A DNA stretch of 64,000 nucleotides, taken from NCBI GenBank assembly GCA_017795105.1, contig CP051247.1:6026283-6090282 (forward strand). Direction: 5' to 3'. Below are positions 35,998-45,053 of the stretch, piece after piece; the first letter of the stretch is position 1; every line of letters starts with the position of its first letter. Origin of the DNA: Planctomycetaceae bacterium (lineage in GTDB: Bacteria > Planctomycetota > Planctomycetia > Planctomycetales > Planctomycetaceae). The notes under the pieces were generated by a model, which had not been told where the DNA came from, did not search any database, and worked only from the letters and a program-made list of their open reading frames with translations. Made by a program: the position numbers and the translations under genes.

Positions 35998-37611
35998 TCA
36001 GTCGTCACCCTTCCTGGAAATTCCCATTGCCCGGAGGCGGGAGTTCAGGGTTGTTGGCTTCAGATCCAGGATCTCGGCTGCGCCGCCGGAACCATAGATC
36101 TTCCCTCCGGCAGCTTTGAGGGCTCGGCGGAGGTTCGAGCGTTCGATCTCGCGAATCTGCTGATCGGTGAGTATGTCTGCTTCTGTCGTCGGCACGGTGC
36201 GTTTCGCCGGCGGCGGAGCAGTCTGCAGGTCGAGTCGTAACGGCCCGCCTTGTGAGAGGATCACCGCCCGTTCAATCACGTGCTGAAGTTCGCGGATGTT
36301 GCCCGGCCATTCGTAGTTCTGCAACTGGCGTCCAACCGCTTGGGTGAGGCGCGGCGTCGCCACTCCGAATCGACGGGCAGCGTTCTGTAAGAAGTGCTCG
36401 GCCAGCAGAATGGCATCGTCGTGTCGATCGCGGAGAGGGGGGAGTTCAATCGGGAACACGCCCAGTCGATAGTAAAGGTCTTCCCGAAATCGGTGCTGCC
36501 GGGCTTCTTCACGCAGATCACGATTCGTGGCAGCGATGACCCGAACATTCACATGGCGAGTCTGCTCCTCTCCAATCCGTTCGAATTCGCCTTCCTGAAG
36601 CACCCGTAACAGCTTGCTTTGCAGATCGAGCGGAACTTCGCCGACCTCATCGAGAAACAGCGTGCCGCCATCGGCCAGTTCGAAGCGACCGGTTCGATTC
36701 CGTAGTGCCCCGGTGAATGCTCCTTTCACATGCCCAAAGAATTCACTCTCGAACAGATCGCGAGGAATTGCAGCGCAGTTCACTTTGATCAGTGGTCGAC
36801 TGGCCCGGCTGCTGTTGCGATGCAGTTCCCGGGCGACAAGCTCTTTCCCCGTGCCACTTTCCCCCAGAATGAGGACTGTGGAATCGGTCGGTGCAACGAG
36901 CTCGATCTGTTGAATGACGTTTCGCAGGGCCGGGCTCGCTCCCAGCATCTCGCCGAAGCCTTGTCCGCCAGACGCTTCGAACTGCAGGTACTCATTCTCG
37001 TCTTCGAGTCGCTTGCGCAGTCGCTGCACTTCGTCCCAGGCATAGGAGTGAGCGATCGCAGCGGCCGCGTGGTCGGCGATCATCCGCAGCCAGTCCAGGC
37101 AGGCATCGCCGATACGGACTCGACTGAAGAGCCCCAGAACGCCGAGCACCTTGCCATGGTGAACGAGCGGCTGGCCCGCGAATCCGGTGATTCCCTCTGA
37201 ATCGATCCAGTCCTGATCGACAATCCAGTTGGGTTTCACCGACAGGTCAGGGACCTCGATCGGTTCGCCGGTTGAAGCGATGCGGCCCACCTTCCGGACG
37301 CCTATCGGAAAGCGGCGAAAGCGACCGTCGAGGCGTGACAGATCGGACTCTGGCCGCACAAGAGAACGGCCATTGCTGGCGACCAGATGAAGACATTGCG
37401 TCTGGTCGGGGCATTCAAAACGAAGCGGACATGTTTCACACCCCGCCCCCGGCTGGACCAGCCACAGGCGGACCAGAGCGACTGCTTCAGAACTGCCGAT
37501 TCGCGTGACCAGCAGATTGAGCAACGCCGGAAGGTCTCGCTCCTGGGCGAGATCGAGCAACAGTCGCCGAGGGGCTCGTAATAACGGCGTGTCGGAATTG
37601 AGAAGCGTCAT
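35998..37611 (-). CDS. Sigma-54-dependent activator with GAF sensor
   Basis: The ATG at 37611 is chosen because an upstream in-frame start (37704) would place the gene across its own likely binding sites. The 537-residue protein has an N-terminal GAF-type domain (about 20-185), a sigma-54 AAA+ domain with Walker A GESGTGKE (250-257), GAFTGA (297-302) and Walker B LFLDEVGE (Asp321/Glu322), and a Fis-type helix-turn-helix near the C-terminus (GGAAEILDLKPTTLNSRL). The GAF part holds Cys58, Cys61, Cys67 and Cys73 (CETC, FECPDQTQC), which could hold a metal or act as a redox switch. It probably activates the divergent AhpD-like gene. Confidence 0.93.
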   Translation of the reverse strand: MTLLNSDTPLLRAPRRLLLDLAQERDLPALLNLLVTRIGSSEAVALVRLWLVQPGAGCETCPLRFECPDQTQCLHLVASNGRSLVRPESDLSRLDGRFRRFPIGVRKVGRIASTGEPIEVPDLSVKPNWIVDQDWIDSEGITGFAGQPLVHHGKVLGVLGLFSRVRIGDACLDWLRMIADHAAAAIAHSYAWDEVQRLRKRLEDENEYLQFEASGGQGFGEMLGASPALRNVIQQIELVAPTDSTVLILGESGTGKELVARELHRNSSRASRPLIKVNCAAIPRDLFESEFFGHVKGAFTGALRNRTGRFELADGGTLFLDEVGEVPLDLQSKLLRVLQEGEFERIGEEQTRHVNVRVIAATNRDLREEARQHRFREDLYYRLGVFPIELPPLRDRHDDAILLAEHFLQNAARRFGVATPRLTQAVGRQLQNYEWPGNIRELQHVIERAVILSQGGPLRLDLQTAPPPAKRTVPTTEADILTDQQIREIERSNLRRALKAAGGKIYGSGGAAEILDLKPTTLNSRLRAMGISRKGDD

Positions 37612-37623
37612 ACCGCCGAGAAT

Positions 37624-37676
37624 AGCGAGATGTCGTTCCCGCAACAACGGTATTTCGTTGTTAACGGAATCTCGTT
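37624..37676. promoter_or_regulatory. Three ARCG-N6-CGTT palindromes, likely activator sites
   Basis: Three copies of a 14-base palindrome lie between the divergent genes: AGCG-N6-CGTT at 37624-37637, AACG-N6-CGTT at 37646-37659 and AACG-N6-CGTT at 37663-37676. The second belongs to a longer 7-bp inverted repeat (AACAACG/CGTTGTT, 37643-37662). Centres are 22 and 17 bases apart and about 77-115 bases upstream of the -24/-12 promoter, the usual place for enhancer sites of sigma-54 activators. Confidence 0.6.
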
Positions 37677-37744
37677 GCATGACGGTGATGGGAGGGGGTT
37701 TCATAACTACTTTCTGGAAAGCGTGTTATGGCTTTCCTGGCAAG

Positions 37745-37760
37745 TGGCACGGGCACTGCG
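37745..37760 (+). promoter_or_regulatory. Sigma-54 (-24/-12) promoter of the AhpD-like gene
   Basis: TGGCACGGGCACTGCG has the essential GG at -24 and GC at -12 with ten bases between, and TGGCAC matches the consensus fully. The predicted transcript start is near 37771, about 48 bases before the ATG at 37819. The divergent gene encodes a sigma-54 activator. Confidence 0.75.
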
Positions 37761-37818
37761 TAACGGCAGTCATGTCAGTGCTCGACTGTCTCAATCTACT
37801 TTCGAAAAGGAACAAGCC

Positions 37819-38397
37819 ATGTCACGTCTGCCACAAATCGCCGTCAACGAAGCCACTCCGGAACAGGCTGAACTCTTTGCCGCCGCCAAGGCCAAGTTGG
37901 GATTGGTTCCCAATATGCTCCGGGCGCTGGGGAATTCGACTGCAGCCTTGAAGGGCTATCTTCAGTTCTCCGGAGTCCTGGCGACAGGCAAGGGGCTGAG
38001 TGCCCGCCAGCGGGAGATCATCGCCCTGACCGTCGGGGAGGCAAACGGTTGCGAGTATTGCCTGGCTGCTCACTCGACTCTCGGGAAACTGGCGGGGCTT
38101 ACGCCGGAGCAGATCGAAGCGGCCCGTCGTGGGGAGGGGGACGGATCTGCCGATGCAGCCGTTGCCCGATTCGCTCGACAGGTCCTTGCCGTCAGAGGGC
38201 GAGTCAGCGACGACCAGCTCAGCGCGTTTCACGAAGCCGGCTTCAGTGATGAGGCCGTCGCCGAGGTGGTCGCCCATGTCGCTCTGAATGTCTATACGAA
38301 CTTCTTCAATAACGTGGCGGAGACGGACGTCGATTTCCCGGCTGCTGAGCCGCTGGCGGACTCGTCCTGTTCAACGTCGTGTGTGTCGCATGCCTGA
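37819..38397 (+). CDS. AhpD-like carboxymuconolactone decarboxylase family protein
   Basis: ATG 37819 follows an AAGGA site by seven bases. The 192-residue helical protein shows the AhpD/CMD core: RQREIIALTVGEANGCEYC with Glu74, then Cys78-x2-Cys81-x3-His85 (CEYCLAAH). Such proteins are thiol peroxidase-type or related redox enzymes. The C-terminal tail adds two Cys (SSCSTSC), not usual for the family. Its -24/-12 promoter and the divergent activator suggest induction by a specific stress, perhaps oxidative or nitrosative. The DUF1348-type gene follows 73 bases later and is probably co-transcribed. Confidence 0.9.
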   Translation: MSRLPQIAVNEATPEQAELFAAAKAKLGLVPNMLRALGNSTAALKGYLQFSGVLATGKGLSARQREIIALTVGEANGCEYCLAAHSTLGKLAGLTPEQIEAARRGEGDGSADAAVARFARQVLAVRGRVSDDQLSAFHEAGFSDEAVAEVVAHVALNVYTNFFNNVAETDVDFPAAEPLADSSCSTSCVSHA

Positions 38398-38406
38398 GTG
38401 GGTTGC

Positions 38407-38436
38407 GCTCCGGCTCGTCGTTTGGCGGGCCGGAGC
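38407..38436 (+). terminator. Hairpin between AhpD-like and NTF2-like genes
   Basis: GCTCCGGC and GCCGGAGC form a perfect 8-bp stem with a 14-base loop. The tail (CCGTTTCTGCTTCCC) is only moderately T-rich, so partial termination or mRNA end protection is as likely as full termination. Confidence 0.45.
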
Positions 38437-38470
38437 CCGTTTCTGCTTCCCTTCTCTCTGGAGTTGACTG

Positions 38471-38941
38471 ATGCCTGTTATGATTTCTCTTTCCCCGCCC
38501 TTTACACGTGAGACTGCGATCGCGAAAGTGCGAGGCGCCGAGGATGCCTGGAACTCCCGTGATCCGGTACGGGTTTCGCTTGCCTACAGCGAGGATTCGA
38601 TCTGGCGGAATCGCAATGAGTTCGTCCGCGGCCGAGATCAGATTCGTGCGTTCCTGACCAGCAAATGGAGCAGGGAACTCGATTATCGTCTGATGAAAGA
38701 TCTGTGGACGTTCGAAGACAATCGGATCGCGGTCCGCTTTCAGTATGAGTTCCACGATCTGCACGGCCAATGGTGGCGAGCCTATGGCAATGAGCTTTGG
38801 GAATTCGATCCCGATGGCCTGATGCGGCGACGCGAAGCGAGCATCAACGATCTGCGAATCGACGAAAGCGAACGCAAGTTCGACTGGCCCGGCGGACAAG
38901 CTCGCCCAGCCGAATCGACGCTGCTTCTCGCGGTGAAGTAA
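38471..38941 (+). CDS. DUF1348 / NTF2-like (SnoaL-type) protein
   Basis: ATG 38471 has GGAG seven bases upstream. The 156-residue protein matches the DUF1348 family of the NTF2 superfamily: a helical start with RGAEDAWNSRDP, then SEDSIWRNRNEFVRGRDQIRAFL, KWSRELDYRLMKDLW, RFQYEFHD and the end REASINDLRI. Family members form a cone-shaped pocket and may bind or convert small molecules; a defined reaction is not known. Position after the AhpD-like gene suggests it belongs to the same sigma-54 response. Confidence 0.9.
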   Translation: MPVMISLSPPFTRETAIAKVRGAEDAWNSRDPVRVSLAYSEDSIWRNRNEFVRGRDQIRAFLTSKWSRELDYRLMKDLWTFEDNRIAVRFQYEFHDLHGQWWRAYGNELWEFDPDGLMRRREASINDLRIDESERKFDWPGGQARPAESTLLLAVK

Positions 38942-39220
38942 GTTCTTCGCGGATCCCCGCTCCTCAGATCCGCTTCTGTTCTCCTCCCGCCGCTGTCTTT
39001 CCAGAAGAGGGGCAGCCTGGGGGGAGGAGAATCGTCCGTGCCATGAACTCTGGCGAACAGCTGCTCTCCGACTGACGGTCTACCCGAGTCGATTCATTTC
39101 CTCGGCACGCTGGAACTCGTCGGGCATGTCCGGCAAGATGCGTTCATGGTATGGGCGTGAGCAGGTCGCCGATCTGTCAGCGCCGTTTGACGTGAACGAC
39201 GATTCTTCAGGAGCTGCAGC

Positions 39221-40432
39221 ATGATTCGAACACTCGGATTTCTCTTCGCAATTTCAGCTGGCATGGTCGGGAGCACTGTTGCTCAGGAGACGCCCCCACA
39301 GCGGGGCAAACAGGCCGCGAAGCTGCCGGGGGCTCGACCCGAGATCAATGCGGCTGAGTTCTCCTCGTTGCAGGCTGCCTTCGATGCTATTCCGGAAGAA
39401 GGGGGCGTCGTCCGCATTCCGCCTGGAACATTTGAGATTACCGAGCCTTTGGTGGTGTCTCGTGGCGATGTGCTGATCGAAGGAGCCGGGACCGCGACGC
39501 ACATCAAGAACATGAACACCGAAGGCAAGCCGGCTTTGCTCGTCGCACACCCGGATGGAGAGAAGGTCAAAAGCGCCGACAGGCTCTGGCGAGTCATGCT
39601 GAGCAAGTTTCGAATCACGGGGCAGGAGAAAAGCGGACACGGCATTGAAGCAGTTTTCGTCAATGAAATCTTTCTGCATGGCGTCACGGTCAGTTATCAC
39701 GGCGGTGACGGCATCCGACTCGATCGCTGCTATGAAGACCCGCGGGTCAGTTCCTGCCTGATCACCTACAACAAAGGAACCGGGCTCGATCTGCCGGGCT
39801 GCCACGATATCGTCGTCAACGGAAACCAGTTCGAAGAGAATCAGGATGCCGTCCATTGCTTCGATGCGTTTAACCTGTGCATGACGGGGAATTGCGTGGA
39901 CGATCACCTTGGTGATGGCGTGGTGATTGAAAACACCTACGGCTCAGTTATCTCCGGGAATATGATCGAAGAATGCGAGAAGCGTGCGATTGTCCTGGAT
40001 CGCGATTGTTACGGCATCACCCTGTCCGCCAACGTCATCGCTCATAACGGAGGCGGGATCGATCTGGTTGATGCTCACGGTTGCGCTGTCTCGGCCAATA
40101 CGTTCCCTCTCCTGAAGTCGCCGATCAAGCCGAAGGATGGTTCCGAACCCACGCTGGTGACGACGGGCTGCCTGCGGATCGGTCCGGATAGTGGGCGGAT
40201 TACAGTCTCCGGAAACAGCTTCAGCGACAGTTACATTGGCGAAGGAGCGGTTCGCCGGAAAATCGACGACCAGCTTTCGGGCGGAATGGTGCTGGAGCAA
40301 ACCCGTGACGTGAATATCACTGGCAACACGTTTTCGAGCGTGCCGAAGGCCGTCGAACTGCGGGGAGAGAAGAGCGAGAACGTGCAGTTCAACGATAACC
40401 TGCTGATCGATGCTCCGAGTGATCTTGAGTAA
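39221..40432 (+). CDS. Secreted right-handed beta-helix protein
   Basis: ATG 39221 follows an AGGAG site by seven bases. A signal peptide (cleavage near TVA-QET, residue 21) precedes a pectate-lyase-like start (FSSLQAAFDAIPEEGGVVRI). Many coils of the form ITGN-F, VVNGNQFEEN, VISGNMIEEC and NITGNTFSSV follow. At 403 residues it is a typical single-domain beta-helix protein of planctomycetes. It may bind or cut polysaccharide; no clear lyase active-site pattern is visible. A hairpin lies after its stop. Confidence 0.85.
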   Translation: MIRTLGFLFAISAGMVGSTVAQETPPQRGKQAAKLPGARPEINAAEFSSLQAAFDAIPEEGGVVRIPPGTFEITEPLVVSRGDVLIEGAGTATHIKNMNTEGKPALLVAHPDGEKVKSADRLWRVMLSKFRITGQEKSGHGIEAVFVNEIFLHGVTVSYHGGDGIRLDRCYEDPRVSSCLITYNKGTGLDLPGCHDIVVNGNQFEENQDAVHCFDAFNLCMTGNCVDDHLGDGVVIENTYGSVISGNMIEECEKRAIVLDRDCYGITLSANVIAHNGGGIDLVDAHGCAVSANTFPLLKSPIKPKDGSEPTLVTTGCLRIGPDSGRITVSGNSFSDSYIGEGAVRRKIDDQLSGGMVLEQTRDVNITGNTFSSVPKAVELRGEKSENVQFNDNLLIDAPSDLE

Positions 40433-40450
40433 AGCAGCTTAGGAAAAGAG

Positions 40451-40485
40451 GTTGGCCGGCCGGCCGATTCTCCGAGCCGGCCAAC
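40451..40485. terminator. Bidirectional terminator between beta-helix and tandem-repeat genes
   Basis: GTTGGCCGGC (40451-40460) and GCCGGCCAAC (40476-40485) form a perfect 10-bp stem with a 15-base loop, placed between two convergent stops 69 bases apart. Confidence 0.65.
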
Positions 40486-40501
40486 AATTCCCTAAGTGCT
40501 C

Positions 40502-43500
40502 TTACCGCAATTTCGCGAAACTTGCACCGACGAACTCACGACCGTCGTCCAGTCGACCGGAGAGTTCTACAGCCACATTACCGCGGCTCAGTCCTGAGCG
40601 ATCGAAATCAAACTGCACGATCAGATCTCTGCGACCATCTCGATTCACGTCCAGGTAGACGAATCGAATCCAGCTCGTCCACCCCCACGTTGCGAGATTC
40701 ATCTGCCGCCCGTCGATTCTGAGTTCCAGACTTCTGACATCGACATCGCGCAAATCGAAGTCAGAAGTGGAGAGCAGGGCGACAGTCACCGAACGGGTAC
40801 TCCGCAGACGAATCCGGTTTCGAGAGTCGAATGGTGAGACGTCGATATCAGCGGAAATGCTCTCAGCTGCGTCTTCCAGGTTGACGATGACGTCGGCTGA
40901 AGCCGTAAGGCTGCCATCTGACACCGTTACCACGAGGTTGAACGTCGGCGTCGTTTCGTAATCGAGAGGAGCCGAATCGATGACGGTGATTTCTCCCGTC
41001 ATTGCATTAATCGCAAAAGCACCCGCTTCGTTGCCCGAGCTGATGGAGTACGTCAGTTCGGAAGAATCGATGTCCGCTCCCGTGACGACTCCGACGACAG
41101 TCCCGACATCGCTGTTTTCAGCGAGACTGAATGTCTTCGACGAGAGTGTCGGAGCGTCGTTCACCGGAGTGACGTTCAACGAAACAGTGGCCGGGGCGGA
41201 CGTGGCCGTGCCGTCGTCTACGACGAAGGCGAACGTATCAGGGCCAAAGTAGTCCGCGTCTGGCGTGTAGTTGTAGTTGCCGGAATCGGTGAACTGAAGC
41301 GTTCCGTGCTCAGGCTGTTCGACAACAGTAAACACGATTTCGTCGCCATCGACGTCGCTCCCCTGAACCGAACCGAAGACATTGCTGTCTTCGGCAACTT
41401 CATTCGTGGAGTCGGAAGCGGTGGGAGCATCGTTGACGGAGCTGATGCGAATCAGATACTCGGCGACTTCCGAAGTGGCGGCTCCATCATTGGTGACGAA
41501 GGTGAAATGATCGTCGCCGTGGTAATTCGCATTCGGCGTGAACGTGTAAGCTCCGTCGGGGGAAAGCTGCAGCGTCCCGTGGGAGGGCCCGCTGACCAGC
41601 TCGAATGTCAGTTCATCACCATCCACGTCATTCCCGCTTAACTGACCATTCACGACACCATCTTCAGCAAGCAGAGCGACTCCGCCGAGTGCTGTCGGAG
41701 CATCGTTGACCGAGACGACGTCGATCTCGACCGTCGCAACGTTGGAGTCGACCGTTCCGTCGTTAACCCGGAACGAGAACGAATCGGAGCCGTGGTAATC
41801 GGCGTCTGGAGCGTACGAATAGCTGCCGTCCGGGTTAAGCGTCAGCGTGCCGTGGCCTGGTTCCTCAACCACGGAGTACAGCAGCTCATCGCCGTCGATA
41901 TCGCTGGCGCTCAGTTGTCCGGTTGCCGTTTCATCTTCGTTGGTGCTCAAACTGGCGTCCGTGGCGACCGGCGTATCGTTGGTGGGAGTCACGTTGATCG
42001 TCACAAACCCAAGGCCGGACTCCAGCGTGCCGTCAGTGGCTCGATAGGTGAAGCCGTCCGTTCCGGTAAAGTCAGGATCGGGCGTGTAGTCGAATGAACC
42101 ATCCGGACGGAAGGTGAGCGTTCCGTGTTCCGGACCGTCGACGAGAAAGGCGCTGATCGGATCGCCATCGAGATCAAAGTCGTTGAACAGAACGGACCCG
42201 ACGTCGCTGCCGTCGAGATAGTTGAAGTTGATCTCGCCAGTCATCAGTGGAGCGCTGTCGTATGAGGCGTACCAGAATGTCGCGGCGAAGTTCTCAATCG
42301 AACCATCGGCTCCGGTGATGAGCTGGGTGATGGTGAACTCGCCGACCGAGGTGTTGTACCCCCGATGTTGTCCACTGATGGCGATGCCCGGATCTTCCGC
42401 ATCCTGGAAGGGATAACGAGTTGCACCCGTGTATGTGCCCACTTCCAGTGACTCACCGGCCGGAGCGGCGAAGTTCACGCTCCAGTAGTCACTCGTATTG
42501 GTGAAACTCCTGATCCAGAATCCAATGGAGTTGTTCGACGGAGACCGGCTGACGCTGAAGTTCGCGTTCTCCGGCGAATAGCTGAGGGTCTGGCCGCCCC
42601 CTACGTATTCCCCCGGTTCGCTGACGAAGCTGAACTCGGTCTGGGGGACGATGAAGCTTAAAGAACCATCTTCGGGGACATCGTAACTGTCCACAATGGC
42701 GACTGGAGCATCATCGACCGGCGTCACCGAGATCCGCACCGTTCCCTGGCTTGAACTGTAGAGCTGGCCATCGAAAACGGAGTAGCGGAACTCGTCGGTG
42801 CCGTAGTAGTTCGCATCGGGCGTGTAAGTGAAGCTTCCGTCACTGTCGAAGACGAGCGTGCCATTTGTCGGCTGGGTCGTGGCGGCGAATGTCAGGACGT
42901 CTCCATCAACATCGGTACCGACCGCCTGCCCGGTGATGTGTCGATCTTCGGGCGTGCTGAAGTTATTGAACTGGGCCGAAGGCCGATCGTTCACAGAGAG
43001 GACATCGAGACCAATCAGCGTTGTCTCACTGAAAGCCGTGCCGTCGGTCACTCGGTACGTGAAGAAATCGGCTCCGTTAAAGTTCGGATCCGGCTGATAG
43101 GTAAACGTGCCGTCCGAACGGAATGTGAGCGTGCCGTTGAAGACATCATCGACCAGTTCATAGGTCAGTGTATCTCCAGCGTCGGCATCGCTTGCCAGAA
43201 CCTGTCCGTTCAACAGGGTATCTTCGTTCAATTCAAAGACGGCCGTCTCAGCGACCGGAGCATCGTTGACCGAGGCGATGTCGAAGTACATCTGCTCTTC
43301 AGTGGTTGAGTTCCCGTCGGAGACTCGAATCCTGAATTGATCAAGCCCATGAAAGTTAGCATTCGGTTGATAGCTGAATGTTCCATCGGGCTGGACCGTC
43401 AGGCTTCCGTTCTGTGTCGTGGTGACGACCGAGAAGGTCAATGGATCGTTCTCGGGATCAGTCGCGAGGATCTGTCCACTCACGCCAGAATCTTCGAACC

Positions 43501-44797
43501 CTTCAAAGAACTGGATCGGCACATCCGGGGAGCTGTTCACATCGCGGACGTTGATATACACCGTCGCCGGGGCGGAATCGGATTGTCCGTCGTTGACTAC
43601 GTAGGTGAAGGTGTCCAGACCGGAATAGAAGTCATTCGGGTTGTAGTAGAACCGGCCGCCCTGACTGCTGTACTGCAGGAACCCGTTTTGCGGCATGCTG
43701 ATGACGCGATAGGTGAGCGGGTCGCCATCGGCATCCGAGCCGACCATCTGGCCATTGATCTCCTGCATCTCATTGGTTTCAAGGTGCAGGTCCTCGGCCA
43801 CCGGGCGAGCGTTTCCGGTCGTCGATCCGTCAGTCGGCTGATCGACCAAGAAGCCAATCCATTTCAGACTGTCGTTACTGCCCGACCCCAATGTCATGGA
43901 TACGGAAATGCGGTCCCCGGTCTGGAACGATCCTTCGGCCAGGCTCGTAAGATTGAAATCGTGCATGTCCCACAGTTCGCCGGTGGTCGCTCGACTCTGT
44001 CCCCGGCTCGGGACGGAGAATCCATCGAGCAGCGTCGGCGTATCCTGGATAACCATCGGCGAAGAGAGTGAACCGCTGACGTTGAAAGTCAGCGTGGAAT
44101 CGACGTGGGTCTGCCCATCGGCCACGATCAGCTGGGCATTCAGATCGCCCCCGTTGTAGAGCATATCCGTTGCCAGCAACTGCTGGAGACGTCCCTGATT
44201 TCCGAAATGCAGATAAAGGTCGCGATTATTGCCAGCATCGCCATCGTTGAAAATGACAATCAGGCTGGCTCCATTGGCGGAGTGTCCTGGTTTCGCCGAA
44301 AGATGGTCCAGCTGATAGACGCCATTGCCTGTGACATACTGCCGGACATCGGCCAGAAATGTCTGACTTCCTCCCGGTCCCCAGCCGGCGGTATCGCTCG
44401 TGCCACGGGAGAACCCCGTCACCGAATTTCCGTTGAACAGGATGGTGTCGTTATCGTAGACGCCGTCGCCACCCCAGTTGGACTGATCAATCCCATGCCA
44501 GACAAGCCAGGCACCGGAGACGGTGCCGGTCACGCCATCGATCTGGATCTCGGCGTCGCCTCGACTGATCGGGAGATTGGCCGTCGGAGATTCGTCAGAG
44601 TAACGCGAGATCCCTGCAACGCCTGATGATGTCCAATCGATGTTATTGAAATACTCGAAGGGTAAAACAGAGTTGAGAACGATGCGTTGTTCCAGAGCAT
44701 CAACGGATCGCAGAACAGAACCGTCGCGGCGGAACCGTCGTTTTCGCTGACCACGAAACAGGGCAAGACCACAGAGCGAGCGCAGTTGGATTGACAT
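40502..44797 (-). CDS. Tandem cadherin/Ig-like repeat surface protein with LEPR-XLL-type tag
   Basis: ATG 44797 follows a GGAGG site. The basic leader of this 1,431-residue protein contains DALEQRIVL (residues 33-41), the LEPR-XLL-type tag. A beta-rich region (about 45-325) with VWHGIDQSNWGGDGVYDNDT recalls DUF3344-like domains. Eight tandem-95/Big_9 repeats of about 90 residues follow, each ending VNDAP or similar, with cores like DGDELTFELV, HGTL and YTPDANYHG. Repeat five is interrupted by about 125 residues. A cadherin-like repeat and a C-terminal beta domain (DIDVSPFDSRNRIRLRSTRS) close the protein. Conserved DxD/DxN residues suggest calcium binding. It is probably an exported adhesion or matrix protein. 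Confidence 0.9.
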   Translation of the reverse strand: MSIQLRSLCGLALFRGQRKRRFRRDGSVLRSVDALEQRIVLNSVLPFEYFNNIDWTSSGVAGISRYSDESPTANLPISRGDAEIQIDGVTGTVSGAWLVWHGIDQSNWGGDGVYDNDTILFNGNSVTGFSRGTSDTAGWGPGGSQTFLADVRQYVTGNGVYQLDHLSAKPGHSANGASLIVIFNDGDAGNNRDLYLHFGNQGRLQQLLATDMLYNGGDLNAQLIVADGQTHVDSTLTFNVSGSLSSPMVIQDTPTLLDGFSVPSRGQSRATTGELWDMHDFNLTSLAEGSFQTGDRISVSMTLGSGSNDSLKWIGFLVDQPTDGSTTGNARPVAEDLHLETNEMQEINGQMVGSDADGDPLTYRVISMPQNGFLQYSSQGGRFYYNPNDFYSGLDTFTYVVNDGQSDSAPATVYINVRDVNSSPDVPIQFFEGFEDSGVSGQILATDPENDPLTFSVVTTTQNGSLTVQPDGTFSYQPNANFHGLDQFRIRVSDGNSTTEEQMYFDIASVNDAPVAETAVFELNEDTLLNGQVLASDADAGDTLTYELVDDVFNGTLTFRSDGTFTYQPDPNFNGADFFTYRVTDGTAFSETTLIGLDVLSVNDRPSAQFNNFSTPEDRHITGQAVGTDVDGDVLTFAATTQPTNGTLVFDSDGSFTYTPDANYYGTDEFRYSVFDGQLYSSSQGTVRISVTPVDDAPVAIVDSYDVPEDGSLSFIVPQTEFSFVSEPGEYVGGGQTLSYSPENANFSVSRSPSNNSIGFWIRSFTNTSDYWSVNFAAPAGESLEVGTYTGATRYPFQDAEDPGIAISGQHRGYNTSVGEFTITQLITGADGSIENFAATFWYASYDSAPLMTGEINFNYLDGSDVGSVLFNDFDLDGDPISAFLVDGPEHGTLTFRPDGSFDYTPDPDFTGTDGFTYRATDGTLESGLGFVTINVTPTNDTPVATDASLSTNEDETATGQLSASDIDGDELLYSVVEEPGHGTLTLNPDGSYSYAPDADYHGSDSFSFRVNDGTVDSNVATVEIDVVSVNDAPTALGGVALLAEDGVVNGQLSGNDVDGDELTFELVSGPSHGTLQLSPDGAYTFTPNANYHGDDHFTFVTNDGAATSEVAEYLIRISSVNDAPTASDSTNEVAEDSNVFGSVQGSDVDGDEIVFTVVEQPEHGTLQFTDSGNYNYTPDADYFGPDTFAFVVDDGTATSAPATVSLNVTPVNDAPTLSSKTFSLAENSDVGTVVGVVTGADIDSSELTYSISSGNEAGAFAINAMTGEITVIDSAPLDYETTPTFNLVVTVSDGSLTASADVIVNLEDAAESISADIDVSPFDSRNRIRLRSTRSVTVALLSTSDFDLRDVDVRSLELRIDGRQMNLATWGWTSWIRFVYLDVNRDGRRDLIVQFDFDRSGLSRGNVAVELSGRLDDGREFVGASFAKLR

Positions 44798-45053
44798 CAC
44801 CAACTTCCTCCCCGGCTGAGCAAGGCAGCATTGAACATGCCACGGGTGTCGTTAGTTTCCCGCCAGAAAAACGGGATAAGAAGATGCCCAAAACTAACAG
44901 CCGCTTATAAGTGCAACAACCTGGGTAGGGCTATTTTGACTGAGAACCTTAGAGATTTCATAGCTACATACAATTGCTGATGAACACCGCAGCGGGCGGA
45001 GTTGTTGTCGATGAATTGTAAGGAAAAGAGTCACCCCTCTATATCGATTCGAG

